From Amycolatopsis nalaikhensis (GTDB taxonomy: Bacteria; Actinomycetota; Actinomycetes; Mycobacteriales; Pseudonocardiaceae), in assembly GCF_030264295.1 (NCBI RefSeq), contig NZ_CP127173.1:5277501-5341500 (forward strand): a DNA stretch of 64,000 bases, written 5' to 3'. Numbering within the stretch: position 1 is the stretch's first letter; each line of letters starts with the position of its first letter. The notes beneath the pieces are model-generated. The model was not told where the DNA came from. It worked only from the letters and a program-made list of their open reading frames with translations, and ran no database searches. Shown piece by piece: positions 46,541 to 54,671 of this stretch. Position numbers and translations under genes: made by a program.

Positions 46541-47532
46541 ACCCCCTGCTCGCCGTTCGCGCCGCGGAGATCGCCCGAGCGCAGGTCCGCGAACACCCCG
46601 GTCGCTGGGGCTGCCTCGCCGCGTTGCTCGTGTTCGGGCCGCCCGCGGTCTGCTTGCTGATCGTCGTCGTACTGCTCGCCGCCCTCACCGGCACCGGCGA
46701 CACCAGTTCGGCGGCCGGACCAAAATCAGCCGCGGTCGGCGACATCCCGGACGACTACCTGATCCTCTACCACCAAGCCGCGGAAACCTGCCCCGGACTC
46801 GACTGGTCGATCCTCGCGGCCATCGGCAAGATCGAAACCGACCACGGCCGCGCAAACCTGCCCGGCGTGCACTCCGGCAGCAACAGCGCCGGTGCGGGTG
46901 GCCCGATGCAGTTCCTCCAAACGACCTTCGACAGCGTCGTCGCGCGCCACCCGATCCCGCCGGGCGGCGCGCATCCGCCGTCCCGATACAACCCGCACGA
47001 TGCGATCTTCGCTGCCGCGGCATACCTGTGCGACTCCGGCGCCCGCGACGGCCGCGACCTACACGCCGCGATCTTCGCCTACAACCACGCCGAGTGGTAC
47101 GTCAAGAAGGTTCTAGCCCAAGCCGAGCGATACAGCTGCTCCGCAGTGCAGGCACCGAACACCGCGGCGCAGACGGCGATCCGGTTCGCCTGTGACCAGC
47201 TCGGATTGCCCTACGTGTGGGGTGGCAACGGCCCGGCCGGCGGCGACCGCGGGTTCGACTGCTCTGGCCTCACGAAGGCGGCTTACGCCGCGGCCGGGAT
47301 CGCCCTACCACGCAATGCGCAGACCCAGTACATCGCTGGGCCGCGCGTCGACGCTGGCCGGATTCAACCTGGAGATGTCGTCTTCTTCGGCACGAGTACC
47401 GGTCACATCACGCATGTCGGACTGGTACTCGCGACAGCGTCGATGATCAACGCGCCAGACTTCGGGAAGCCGGTCCGTATTGACCCCATCGGGAGAGTCC
47501 TCGGCGCTTCGAGACCGGCGGGAACTTCGTAA
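46537..47532 (+). CDS. Bifunctional lytic transglycosylase / NlpC-P60 endopeptidase of the transfer module
   Basis: A 331-residue cell-wall hydrolase. One membrane span (FGPPAVCLLIVVVLLAALTG) at about residues 35-54 leads to a lysozyme-like transglycosylase domain (AIGKIETDHGRANLPG with the catalytic Glu, then AGAGGPMQFLQTTF) and a C-terminal NlpC/P60 domain (Cys in FDCSGLTKAAY, His in THVGLVL). It opens peptidoglycan for the conjugation channel. Start ATG overlaps the upstream stop as ATGA. It is the last intact gene of the module before the insertion sequence. Confidence 0.9.
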   Translation: MNPLLAVRAAEIARAQVREHPGRWGCLAALLVFGPPAVCLLIVVVLLAALTGTGDTSSAAGPKSAAVGDIPDDYLILYHQAAETCPGLDWSILAAIGKIETDHGRANLPGVHSGSNSAGAGGPMQFLQTTFDSVVARHPIPPGGAHPPSRYNPHDAIFAAAAYLCDSGARDGRDLHAAIFAYNHAEWYVKKVLAQAERYSCSAVQAPNTAAQTAIRFACDQLGLPYVWGGNGPAGGDRGFDCSGLTKAAYAAAGIALPRNAQTQYIAGPRVDAGRIQPGDVVFFGTSTGHITHVGLVLATASMINAPDFGKPVRIDPIGRVLGASRPAGTS

Positions 47533-47561
47533 CCCGGCGCCGCACCCCTCGTTCCGCGTAC

Positions 47562-48011
47562 TCAGGTGCGCGGCCAGACCTTCACGTTCCAGACCTCCTG
47601 GTAGACGTCAGGATCGCCCTCTTCCGCGATGTTGCGGGAGGCTGTTCGGCGTGCACGGAGGTGGTAGTCGCCAGGCCCAGGCAGAGGAACGTTCTTGTCG
47701 CTGGGCGACGCGGTGATGCATGCGATCATGACCCGCCCGTTGGGCGTACTGAAGGCGTGCGTCGCCGCGGCTCCCGCCGAGTCCTCGTCGGGCTCATCGG
47801 GCCAGATCTCGAGGGTGACTTCTGCCGAGAGCGCCCGGTCGGACGCGTGAAACAGGGCGCCACCCTGCCCGGCGACGACCAGCCAATCCGGAGCATCCGG
47901 GATTTCCAGGTTGCTGTAATGGTCGTCGCCGAACAGGTCGAAGATGGTGAATTGGGAGTGGTCGACGGGGATCGTGGCGGTGTACACCTCAGACGGCCCT
48001 GATCCTGACAT
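47562..48011 (-). CDS. Hypothetical protein whose start touches the IS end
   Basis: A 149-residue beta-rich protein (YTATIPVDHSQFTIFDL, LVVAGQGGALFHASD, GDYHLRARRTA). Such proteins occur as actinomycete immunity- or stress-like small proteins, but I do not recognise the family. The ATG at 48011 uses the first base of the insertion sequence as its T, and the frame stays open into the IS, so the original N-terminus may be lost. It faces away from the transfer module. Confidence 0.5.
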   Translation of the reverse strand: MSGSGPSEVYTATIPVDHSQFTIFDLFGDDHYSNLEIPDAPDWLVVAGQGGALFHASDRALSAEVTLEIWPDEPDEDSAGAAATHAFSTPNGRVMIACITASPSDKNVPLPGPGDYHLRARRTASRNIAEEGDPDVYQEVWNVKVWPRT

Positions 48012-48062
48012 GGACCGCCCCGGGTTGGTTGGAGGCTCTGATACCTGGAAAGGTGAGGAGCT

Positions 48063-48380
48063 ATGGCACCACCGAGGAAATACTCGTCTGAGCTGCGGGA
48101 ACGTGCGGTCCGGATGGTCTTTGAGCTACGTGAGCAGGGCGAGCGGACGGGTGTGATCGCTCGGGTCGCTGACCAGCTTGGTGTGCATCGGGAGGCGTTG
48201 CGGACCTGGGTGCGGCAGGCCGAGGTCGATGGTGGGAAGCGGCCCGGTACGTCGACAAGTGATATCCAGCGGATCGCTGAGCTGGAGCGGGAGAATCGTG
48301 AACTGCGACGGGCGAACGAGATCCTGAAGGCCGCGTCGGCGTTTTTCGCCCGGGAACTCGACCCGAAACCGCCGCGCTAG
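48063..48380 (+). CDS. IS3-family transposase OrfA
   Basis: A 105-residue protein: a helix-turn-helix (RKYSSELRERAVRMVFELRE, then VADQLGVHREALRTWVRQAE) and a leucine-zipper-like helix (AELERENRELRRANEILKAA) used for multimerisation. It binds the IS ends. Near its 3' end a GTTTTTC run at 48341-48347 is a good slippery site for -1 frameshifting into orfB. Confidence 0.93.
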   Translation: MAPPRKYSSELRERAVRMVFELREQGERTGVIARVADQLGVHREALRTWVRQAEVDGGKRPGTSTSDIQRIAELERENRELRRANEILKAASAFFARELDPKPPR

Positions 48381-49282
48381 TCGAGTTCATCGATACCCAC
48401 CGGGATCAGTTCGGTGTCGAGCCGATCTGTGCCGTGCTGGAGGTGTCGCCGTCGACGTATTGGGCGGCGAAGAAACGGGAGTCGGCCCCGTCTGCTCGCG
48501 CGGTCCGGGACGAATGGCTGAAGAAGGAGATTCTGCGGGTGTGGCATGGGCCGGGGCGTGGCCTGTACGGGGCACGGAAGGTATGGCGCCAGCTCGGTCG
48601 GGACGGTGTCGAGGTGGCGCGGTGCACGGTCGAGCGGCTGATGCGCGAGCTGGGTATCAGCGGGGTGACTGCGCCCCGTAAGCGGCCACGGACCACCATC
48701 CCGGCTGCGGACAGGCCAGGTGACCTGCTTGAACGTGACTTCACCGCGGACGCGCCGGACCAGCGGTGGGTCGCCGACATCACCTACGTCGCCACCGCGG
48801 CCGGCTGGGCGTACACCGCGTTCGTCCAGGACCTGTACTCCCGGCGGATCCTCGGCTGGCAGGTCGCCGATCACCTGGGTGCCGACCTCGCGCTCGACGC
48901 TCTGGAGATGGCAATCTGGGCACGTGGAGGCAGTTCCGGAGGCGGTATTGACGGTCTTGTTCACCATTCCGATAGAGGCGTTCAATATACCTCCATTCGC
49001 TACGCCGAGCGGCTTGATCAGATCGGCGCGGCGCGTTCGGTGGGCAGCACAGGAGATTCCTATGACAATGCCGCAGCCGAATCGCTCAACAGTCTCTACA
49101 AGAAGGAGCTCATCGACTACCGAGGCGACTGGGAGAACACCACGGACGTGACGCTGGCCACCATGGAATGGGTTGCCTGGTACAACAGGGAACGGCTACA
49201 TTCTTTCTGCGGGAACACCCCTCCGGCTGAGTACGAGGAGACGTTCCGCGCCACGGCCACTGAGTCTGGCGCAGTGGTCTAG
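48341..49282 (+). CDS. IS3-family transposase OrfB (DDE integrase), entered by -1 frameshift
   Basis: The catalytic half of the transposase. After the slip at 48341 the frame reads PETAALVEFIDTHRDQFGVE and continues to the stop at 49282. DDE residues are visible: Asp in RWVADITYV, Asp in HHSDRGVQY, and Glu in YDNAAAESLNSLYK with the usual spacing; the ending WYNRERLH is typical. An in-frame GTG at 48434 could also start it. The frame is intact, so the IS may still be active. Confidence 0.9.
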   Translation, partial: VFRPGTRPETAALVEFIDTHRDQFGVEPICAVLEVSPSTYWAAKKRESAPSARAVRDEWLKKEILRVWHGPGRGLYGARKVWRQLGRDGVEVARCTVERLMRELGISGVTAPRKRPRTTIPAADRPGDLLERDFTADAPDQRWVADITYVATAAGWAYTAFVQDLYSRRILGWQVADHLGADLALDALEMAIWARGGSSGGGIDGLVHHSDRGVQYTSIRYAERLDQIGAARSVGSTGDSYDNAAAESLNSLYKKELIDYRGDWENTTDVTLATMEWVAWYNRERLHSFCGNTPPAEYEETFRATATESGAVV

Positions 49283-49322
49283 AACCAACTCAACCGGCCT
49301 CCAACATCACCGGGGCGGTCCA

Positions 49323-50147
49323 GTCAGGCAGGAAATCTTCCACGAGCGCGCTCACGAAGCCATCGGCATGACCGAACCACAGCTGGTCCGGTTCGCCAAG
49401 GACATCCAACTGGAAGCCCACACCCGCGCGCTGCCCGCGAAGGTGCAGGTTCTGCGCGACGCGGTCGCCAAGGCCACGGGTTTCGCCGATGGTGCTGCCC
49501 TCGCCGCGAGCCCTGGCTACAGCCCGGTGCCCCGGCGATCCGCGGGCTGGCTCACCTGGACACGATTCGACGTCGGCAACTCGCTCGGCAAGCTCACCAA
49601 GGCGTTCGGCAGTCAGTCGCTGGTGCACCGGACTTCGTTCAACGGGCTCAAGGCGATGCTGGCCACCGGCGTCCTCGCTTCCACCGAGCGCCGCACGACG
49701 ATGGGGATCCACCAGGACGTGGGCACGAGCGAATCCGTGGACAAGCTGACCGGCGGGGCGAGTTCGGTGTTCCTGCGTGTCTGGCCGTCCAATTCGGCGC
49801 CCTCGGAGCCGTTCGGGCTGGTCTGGGACCAGCCCGAACGGCTCCTAGCGCGCGCCGACTACTACGGCGCCAACGGCGATACTTTCGGTGCGGTCAACCC
49901 GGTCAAGGTCGACCAGTACGGTGCCAAGTCGACCAGGAACCCCTACAAGATCGCGAAGTTCACCAGTTCGAGCAACGAGGTGATGTTCGCCGACGGCATC
50001 GACCTGCTCGGTGACGAGGGGCCCAGCCGCATCTTCTGCGCGAACGGGACCCAGTGCGACGAGCTGCGGAACATGCTGCAGGCCAAGGGCGTGTCCACCA
50101 TCGCCGGCAAGCCGATCGAGGAGGTCGTCGCGGTATGGAAGAGTTGA
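49323..50147 (+). pseudogene. 3' part of a mobile-element gene cut by the IS; possible ADP-ribosyltransferase-like domain
   Basis: The frame enters straight from the IS with no own start and ribosome site, so the 5' part is missing; the first internal ATG is 49368 (259 residues). The second half has a pattern that recalls PARP/DarT-like ADP-ribosyltransferases in phage and plasmid proteins: VHRTSFNGLKAMLATGVLAS, TERR, then GGASSVFLRVW. That link is weak. The remaining sequence is hydrophilic. The gene probably ended the original transfer operon. Confidence 0.5.
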
Positions 50148-50581
50148 GCGCCGACCAGGTCTGGGCGTTGCTGGACGATCTGCTCGTCGGGCGAGGAGAA
50201 GAGGATGACGATGATCTACCGGGCGCTGAACTGGTCGTGTCCGAGGCAGGTCGCGAGGTGTTCCGCGCGGCGCTCGCGCGCCACGCTCGTCGTGATGACG
50301 CCGACCCTGCGGTGATCTGGGTTCGCCCGCTCGTCGCTTCCGGCGTCTTCCAGCACGGCTTGTCGGTGTTCGACCTGTCGATCGCTCGTCGGCGTGCGCT
50401 GCACGTCACGGCGGCGCGCGTCACCGACGGTGGCCTGGACCTCGATCTGACCACCGGGCAGCACGCACGCATCCAGCCCGCTCGTGGTGCTCAACTCGCC
50501 GTGCTGCAGGACTTCGACACCTGGACGACCACGCTGACGGCCGAACAACGATCCGAGGCGTCTGCGCTCGACAGCGACTGA
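50135..50581 (+). CDS. Hypothetical mobile-element protein
   Basis: A 148-residue acidic protein, starting EELSADQVWALLDDLLVGRG; the middle VIWVRPLVASGVFQHGLSVFD is beta-rich. GAGGAGG lies about 10 bases before ATG 50135, and the gene overlaps the upstream frame by 13 bases, so the two were co-translated. It could be the immunity or partner protein of the truncated upstream gene; that is only context. Family unknown. Confidence 0.6.
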   Translation: MEELSADQVWALLDDLLVGRGEEDDDDLPGAELVVSEAGREVFRAALARHARRDDADPAVIWVRPLVASGVFQHGLSVFDLSIARRRALHVTAARVTDGGLDLDLTTGQHARIQPARGAQLAVLQDFDTWTTTLTAEQRSEASALDSD

Positions 50582-50633
50582 ATCTCGCACGCCGGGTTTC
50601 GCCGTGTCTTCACCGACGAGGCGGTGAGGCCAC

Positions 50634-50960
50634 ATGCGACAAGTCGGCAATGCGGTACCGGAACTCCGAGCCGTCGAATGGGTCACCCACCACGACGAAG
50701 CCCACGGCCACCTGCTCGTCCACGGCCGGACCATCGACGAGATCGTCGCGCTCGCGAAGACGGCGGTCGGAGCCGGACAGACCCGTCTGAAGATCCACCT
50801 CGGCTGGTGGCGCACGGAACCGTGTCGCCGCCGACCGACCCTCGCCAGCTCGAACCACCCCCGGTGGCACTACCGCCCGGCCGCGGCGACCGATGCCGGT
50901 GCCTGGCGAGGCGCGGAAGTCCGGCTCACTCTGCGGCTCCCCGCGTCCGGACGAGCCTGA
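50634..50960 (+). CDS. Hypothetical protein of mobile elements
   Basis: A 108-residue protein with HHDEAHGHLLVHGRTIDEIVALA near the start and LKIHLGWWRTEPCRRRP in the middle. The C-terminal third is less clearly coding. It has the look of small accessory proteins of actinomycete conjugative elements. No domain recognised; GAGG-type sequence lies ahead of ATG 50634. Confidence 0.5.
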   Translation: MRQVGNAVPELRAVEWVTHHDEAHGHLLVHGRTIDEIVALAKTAVGAGQTRLKIHLGWWRTEPCRRRPTLASSNHPRWHYRPAAATDAGAWRGAEVRLTLRLPASGRA

Positions 50961-51021
50961 ATCAACGAACACCGCGGCCACCGTGTCTCCGACGCGAGAG
51001 CCATCGACGCCGGGAGACGAC

Positions 51022-51255
51022 ATGGACGAGTACACCGAGAACGACCTCGACTACGCCGCCGGCTGTGCCGCCCAGCGCTACGACCTCGACATCGATGAGG
51101 CACGCGAGATGGTCGAATTGGTCGCCGGCGCACTCGGCGACGGCGGCGAAGCGGTCGACGATGCCGCCTGGGACGTGCAGGACCGCGACCCGGGCATCGA
51201 CGGCCAGGACTTCGTCGACGGTGTCGCGACGGATCTCGGCTACGACCTGCCATGA
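51022..51255 (+). CDS. Small acidic hypothetical protein
   Basis: A 77-residue, strongly acidic protein (DEYTENDLDYAAGCAAQRYD, later GEAVDDAAWDVQDRD). GGGAGACGAC precedes ATG 51022. It overlaps the next gene by four bases (ATGA). Such acidic proteins on mobile DNA may mimic DNA or act as antirestriction factors; no direct evidence. Confidence 0.6.
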   Translation: MDEYTENDLDYAAGCAAQRYDLDIDEAREMVELVAGALGDGGEAVDDAAWDVQDRDPGIDGQDFVDGVATDLGYDLP

Positions 51256-51728
51256 CGACCGGTCCGGGCGCCTGGGCGGAGAACTACCTGATCTTGCAAC
51301 GCAAGGGGCAGCTTTTCCCGGCGATCACCGTCGCTGCCCACCGGCTGCGCCGCCTGCCCGTCTGGCGTGACCGAGCACCGATCGATCCGGCCCCGCTGTT
51401 CGACGCGATCGAGGACGCCGTTGTCCAGGCCACGTTCTTCTGCAACGAGGCCCTCAATGCCGCGCTGGAAGCCGTGTTCGGCGCGGCGCGATCTCTAGTG
51501 GACGGCGTCCGGACCATTCAGGACACGAGCCGTCCTGGCTTCGGAGGCACCGTGCACGACCAGCATCGCGCTGACGATGATGCCGCGCGGCAGCGCCTCG
51601 ATCACGCGATCGCAGCGTTCGTGGCCGCGGCGCGCAATGACCTGCGTATCGACGGCGCCTGGCGAGGGATCGAACATGCTGAACCGATCAGCCCCGCGGA
51701 CGATCGACGGGTGTGTCGACGAGATTGA
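51252..51728 (+). CDS. Hypothetical mobile-element protein
   Basis: A 158-residue helical protein (NYLILQRKGQLFPAITVAAH; FDAIEDAVVQATFFCNEALNAAL). Coupled to the acidic protein by an ATGA overlap. It converges with the gene behind it, overlapping 41 bases. No family recognised. Confidence 0.55.
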   Translation: MTTGPGAWAENYLILQRKGQLFPAITVAAHRLRRLPVWRDRAPIDPAPLFDAIEDAVVQATFFCNEALNAALEAVFGAARSLVDGVRTIQDTSRPGFGGTVHDQHRADDDAARQRLDHAIAAFVAAARNDLRIDGAWRGIEHAEPISPADDRRVCRRD

Positions 51729-52743
51729 CCTTCTTGGTGATCCGGACCGGTGCGTCGATCGGGCCGCGCCAGTGACCGGCCACGGGCGTCAGCTTCCGCA
51801 ACTGGCGGCCGGGTCCGTAGGCCTGGCGCCGGATGAACGGGGCAACGGGGAAGCGGACGCTCACCGTGCGTCCGGAGGGCTCTTCGCGCGTTGCGGACTT
51901 CGACGCGGCTCGGTGTCGCACCGAAACCACGCGGACTGGTGATGCGGCGTGCCCCGCGCGCTCGGCGCGGTGGCGTTGAGCGCGGGGGAGGTGTTCCTCT
52001 GTGGCCTCGGTGAGGGTGTTGGGCGAGCAGAAGATCCAGCCAGCGTGGATGGTCTGCAGCCACGTCAGCGTGGTTTCGGCGGCCGCGATGGTGTCAGGGC
52101 TGATCGTCCGGACGCGGGGGGCCGACTTGTCGATCGTCGGCGGCGTCGCGCCCCACGGAAGATAGATCTCGTTGTCCCACGTCAATTCGGCGTACCGCAG
52201 CCGTGCCAGGATCTCGGCTTCGCGCTGCGAGACACCCTCGTCGTCGCGGATTCCCTTCATGGCCGCCGCGAAGTCCGTGGCACTCCAGAAACTCACCCAT
52301 AGCCCGCCGGTCCGGCTGGTGACCAGACCGGTTCCGCCCCACGAAGCCGCCACGATGTCGATCCGCTTGCCGTCCGCGCGGGTGTACTCGGTCATCGGCT
52401 CGGCGAACAACATGAACCCCGTCGGCGCGGGCAGGTCCTGCGGCTGGATGTCCCACTTGTCCCGCAAACTTGGTGCCGCCTGCCGGACAAGCTTCGTGAT
52501 GTCGGTCGTGACGTAGAACAGCCGCGCATGGCAGAGCCGCTTGTATTCGTCAGCCAGGAGGAGCGCGGCACCGACCTCGGGAGCGGCATCCGGCCGGAGG
52601 GTACCGCGGCCCCTCAGCAACGCGTCCATGGTGAACACGTAGGCGGGTTCGCTCTGCAGATAGTCGGTCAGGTGCTCGCGCACGCCCGGTAGCTCGCGGG
52701 GGAGTGGTGGCTGCCAGTGGGCTGGAGTGGGCTTCGAGGCCAT
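51688..52743 (-). CDS. Hypothetical protein typical of actinomycete plasmids and ICEs
   Basis: A 351-residue protein. Residues 25-220 form an alpha/beta domain (AYVFTMDALLRGRGTLRPD, KRIDIVAASWGGTGLV, YAELTWDNEIYLPWG). The last 60 residues, RRQAYGPGRQLRKLTPVAGHWRGPIDAPVRITKKVNLV, match a C-terminal region I know from actinomycete mobile-element proteins of unknown function. ATG 52743 is used. It is divergent from the methylase-like gene; the 98 bases between are rich in A+T and should hold promoters. Confidence 0.65.
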   Translation of the reverse strand: MASKPTPAHWQPPLPRELPGVREHLTDYLQSEPAYVFTMDALLRGRGTLRPDAAPEVGAALLLADEYKRLCHARLFYVTTDITKLVRQAAPSLRDKWDIQPQDLPAPTGFMLFAEPMTEYTRADGKRIDIVAASWGGTGLVTSRTGGLWVSFWSATDFAAAMKGIRDDEGVSQREAEILARLRYAELTWDNEIYLPWGATPPTIDKSAPRVRTISPDTIAAAETTLTWLQTIHAGWIFCSPNTLTEATEEHLPRAQRHRAERAGHAASPVRVVSVRHRAASKSATREEPSGRTVSVRFPVAPFIRRQAYGPGRQLRKLTPVAGHWRGPIDAPVRITKKVNLVDTPVDRPRG

Positions 52744-52841
52744 GAACGACTCCTCGGAATCAAACCTTGCGAACTTCGTACTCGCGGTTTACGGTAAGCA
52801 AACATCGAGCACTAAGTCAACAAGGTTTTTCGGGAGGCATG

Positions 52842-53711
52842 ATGAGTGAGCGGAACCACGGAGGCGTCGGATCTTCAGGCAACACGCCGATCAACGCGGA
52901 GGTGCACGCCCTGAAGATCGCTGTCGAGGTCGCCTCGGCCTGGTACAAGGGCAGAGGTATCGATGGCCCGGAGGTAGCGCTCGGCACTGTCGCCACGATC
53001 GCGACGGCCGGGCTGCTTGTTGATCGCCCGGAGCGGCTGGCTGCCGGAATGAAATCGGCGACGCCGGAGGGTTTTGTCGACATCGCGCGCCAGGTCTGGG
53101 CGGCGACGATCATGCGTCGCCCTGACGTGGCCCAGTGGGTGCATCCACTGCTGTACTGGCTGTTCACCGACATCGGGGCTCGAGGGCGCGAGCAGGTCAA
53201 GCGGACCGCGGACGCCGCCCTGAACGCGGGGCAGCTCGAATTGACCGCCACCGAACGCCGATTCGACTGCGATCTCCTCGGTCCAGTCCTCGGCGCGTTG
53301 CGGTCACGGACCGAGACGCGGGTGAACGCACAGATGTACACCCCGGGCGACATCGCCAGTGCCCTGATCGCGGTCACGCTCGGCGACCTCAAGCCAGGCC
53401 AGACGTTCTGTGACGACACCGTCGGCACCGGTGGACTCTTCCGAGTCGCAGCCCAAGTCGTCCGCAGCCGCGGCGTCGACCCGGCCGACATGCTGTGGTT
53501 CGGTGCCGACGTCGACGAACTCGCCGTGGCAGCGACCGCGGTCAACGGCCTGATCTGGGGGCTCGGTCCGCGGGTCTTCCTTCACGTCGGAGAGATCCTC
53601 GCCGATCCGAACTGGGCCGACAAGGCGTCCCGGCGCCGAGCGGTGTTCCTCGGCCAGATCGAACGCCTGAACGCTGGGATGGCTGCCTTGGACTTCCTCA
53701 AGAACCTCTGA
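52842..53711 (+). CDS. N-6 DNA methylase-like protein, target-motif missing
   Basis: A 289-residue protein with a methyltransferase-like second half: QMYTPGDIASALIAVTLGDLKPGQTFCDDTVGTGG holds the SAM-binding motif I, and LWFGADVDELAVAATAVNGLIW the acidic motif II. The catalytic NPPY/NPPF motif IV is not found; the place reads ILADPNWADKA. Short methylase-like proteins of this type occur on actinomycete elements, and activity is doubtful. GGGAGG lies four bases before ATG 52842. Confidence 0.7.
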   Translation: MSERNHGGVGSSGNTPINAEVHALKIAVEVASAWYKGRGIDGPEVALGTVATIATAGLLVDRPERLAAGMKSATPEGFVDIARQVWAATIMRRPDVAQWVHPLLYWLFTDIGARGREQVKRTADAALNAGQLELTATERRFDCDLLGPVLGALRSRTETRVNAQMYTPGDIASALIAVTLGDLKPGQTFCDDTVGTGGLFRVAAQVVRSRGVDPADMLWFGADVDELAVAATAVNGLIWGLGPRVFLHVGEILADPNWADKASRRRAVFLGQIERLNAGMAALDFLKNL

Positions 53712-53784
53712 GCGCGGCGGCGTCGCCGACGCGCCGCGACGCCGAATGCTGCCACCAGCTGGTCTTCCCTGCTAGCTTTCGGGC

Positions 53785-54069
53785 GTGGAGCACGCTGAGC
53801 GGAGGATCGCCGACGGCCCGGCCGCACCGCCGGGCACGACCTTCCGCTACGTCGACATGGTCGAAATCGGGACCTGGTTCGACGTCGGCCATCGTGCTGT
53901 CGCGACTTGGCGCTCGCGTTACGCGGACTCGCATCCCTTCCCCGAGCCTGACGTGGTGATCGGCCGGACGCCCGGCTGGTCCCGCGAGCGCAGGGCCGAG
54001 ATCGAACTGTGGGAAGCGACCCGGCCCGGCCAAGGAGCGGGCGGAGGCCGTCCGCGCAAGTCGGAATGA
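53785..54069 (+). CDS. Small HTH DNA-binding protein, excisionase-like
   Basis: A 94-residue protein with a winged-helix-like fold: MVEIGTWFDVGHRAVATWRSRYADSHPFPEPDVVIGR resembles MerR/excisionase-type domains, where the residues before FPEPD form the recognition helix and wing. The tail is Gly/Arg-rich. It is the last gene before the right attachment-like site, where excisionases usually lie. GTG 53785 was chosen by context; an ATG is not available nearby. Confidence 0.6.
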   Translation: MEHAERRIADGPAAPPGTTFRYVDMVEIGTWFDVGHRAVATWRSRYADSHPFPEPDVVIGRTPGWSRERRAEIELWEATRPGQGAGGGRPRKSE

Positions 54070-54134
54070 CCGGCGCCGCAGCACGCCGGACGCGGGATCG
54101 CCCGGCGGGTGGTGACGAATTTGAGAGTGCTCGG

Positions 54135-54190
54135 ACTAGAGGCAAGCCATAATCCGGAGGTTTCTTGGTTCGAGTCCAAGCGGGAGAGCA
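54135..54190 (+). tRNA. tRNA-like 3' half (CAT anticodon), candidate right attachment site
   Basis: CATAA then TCCGG fit the anticodon and 3' stem strand of a Met-type tRNA. A variable region, the T arm CTTGG-TTCGAGT-CCAAG and the strand CGGGAGAG follow, then CA. Upstream, TCGGACT could pair with the TCCGG strand but stands ten bases too far away. No 5' acceptor strand or D arm is seen. It reads as the 3' half of a tRNA left at the right edge of an integrated element. Being on the plus strand and of different sequence, it does not pair with the tRNA-Lys fragment at 33.1 kb. Confidence 0.45.
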
Positions 54191-54220
54191 AAGCCCAGGT
54201 CGACGACCTGGGCTTTTTTT
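54191..54220 (+). terminator. Rho-independent terminator after the tRNA-like site
   Basis: AAGCCCAGGTC (54191-54201), a three-base loop and the exact inverse (54205-54215) are followed by a T-run to 54220. It is the expected terminator of the tRNA whose 3' half lies directly upstream. Confidence 0.9.
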
Positions 54221-54671
54221 GCTACCCCCTGAGTAGGGGTGATTTAGTGTCTATCTTGACCGTCGTCCAACACCGGGCGCCACGCTGCCGACAGCGTGCA
54301 CCAGCAGACCCCACGGCGTGCCACTCAGCGACGTGGCCATGCCGAACCCCGGCTAAGCGGGGTCCGGTCCGTACGACGTTCTGTGACGCTTCCTACGCGG
54401 TACGGGGTGCTCAAAGGCTGAATCCGTCCCCGGCCCCGACGGGTGGCAGGTTCTTCCACTTCTTCGGCAGCAGGACGACGTCGTCCTCGGCAAGTACAAA
54501 CTCTTGGATGAGCGGTTCACCGACTCGCTGCGTTATCCGCACGACGAGGCGGACTCGGCGCTGCTCGCTTTGGTCGGCCGTCTCCTGCGCCTCCGTGGCG
54601 GCGAGCGGTGGCCGCTGCCCGCGACGGAGCGAAGGCCGCGGTCGGTCCGCATGCACGGCCTGGGACAGTGC
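54221..54671. other. No confident gene
   Basis: The first 200 bases have stops in all frames. From about 54440 frames are open on both strands; a minus frame ends with LAEDDVVLLPKKWKNLPPVGAGDGF, which recalls the end of a sugar-kinase-like fold, but it is short and without partner motifs. Probably remnants at the island edge. Confidence 0.4.

Larger units (their letters stand above)
48011..49322 (+). mobile_element. IS3-family insertion sequence, about 1.3 kb
   Basis: Imperfect terminal inverted repeats bound it: 48011-48036 (TGGACCGCCCCGGG...) and 49297-49322 (reverse complement TGGACCGCCCCGGT...), with 21 or so of 26 bases equal. Inside are two overlapping reading frames typical of IS3 (orfA with HTH, orfB with DDE). 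I see no matching 3-5 base target duplication at the ends (ACA on the left, GTC on the right), which suggests a deletion or recombination after insertion. Confidence 0.9.

Noticed and set aside
48008..49325. Target-site duplication of the IS
   Set aside because: The flanking triplets are ACA and GTC, and longer flanks also differ.
33061..54190. The two tRNA fragments as attL and attR of one element
   Set aside because: They are on opposite strands and derive from different tRNAs; they share only the general T-loop sequence, so they cannot be a direct repeat made by one integration.
54411..54656. Minus-strand ORF ending in a VGAGDGF-like motif
   Set aside because: The sugar-kinase resemblance rests on a few residues near the C-terminus; the protein is too short and no other motif is present.
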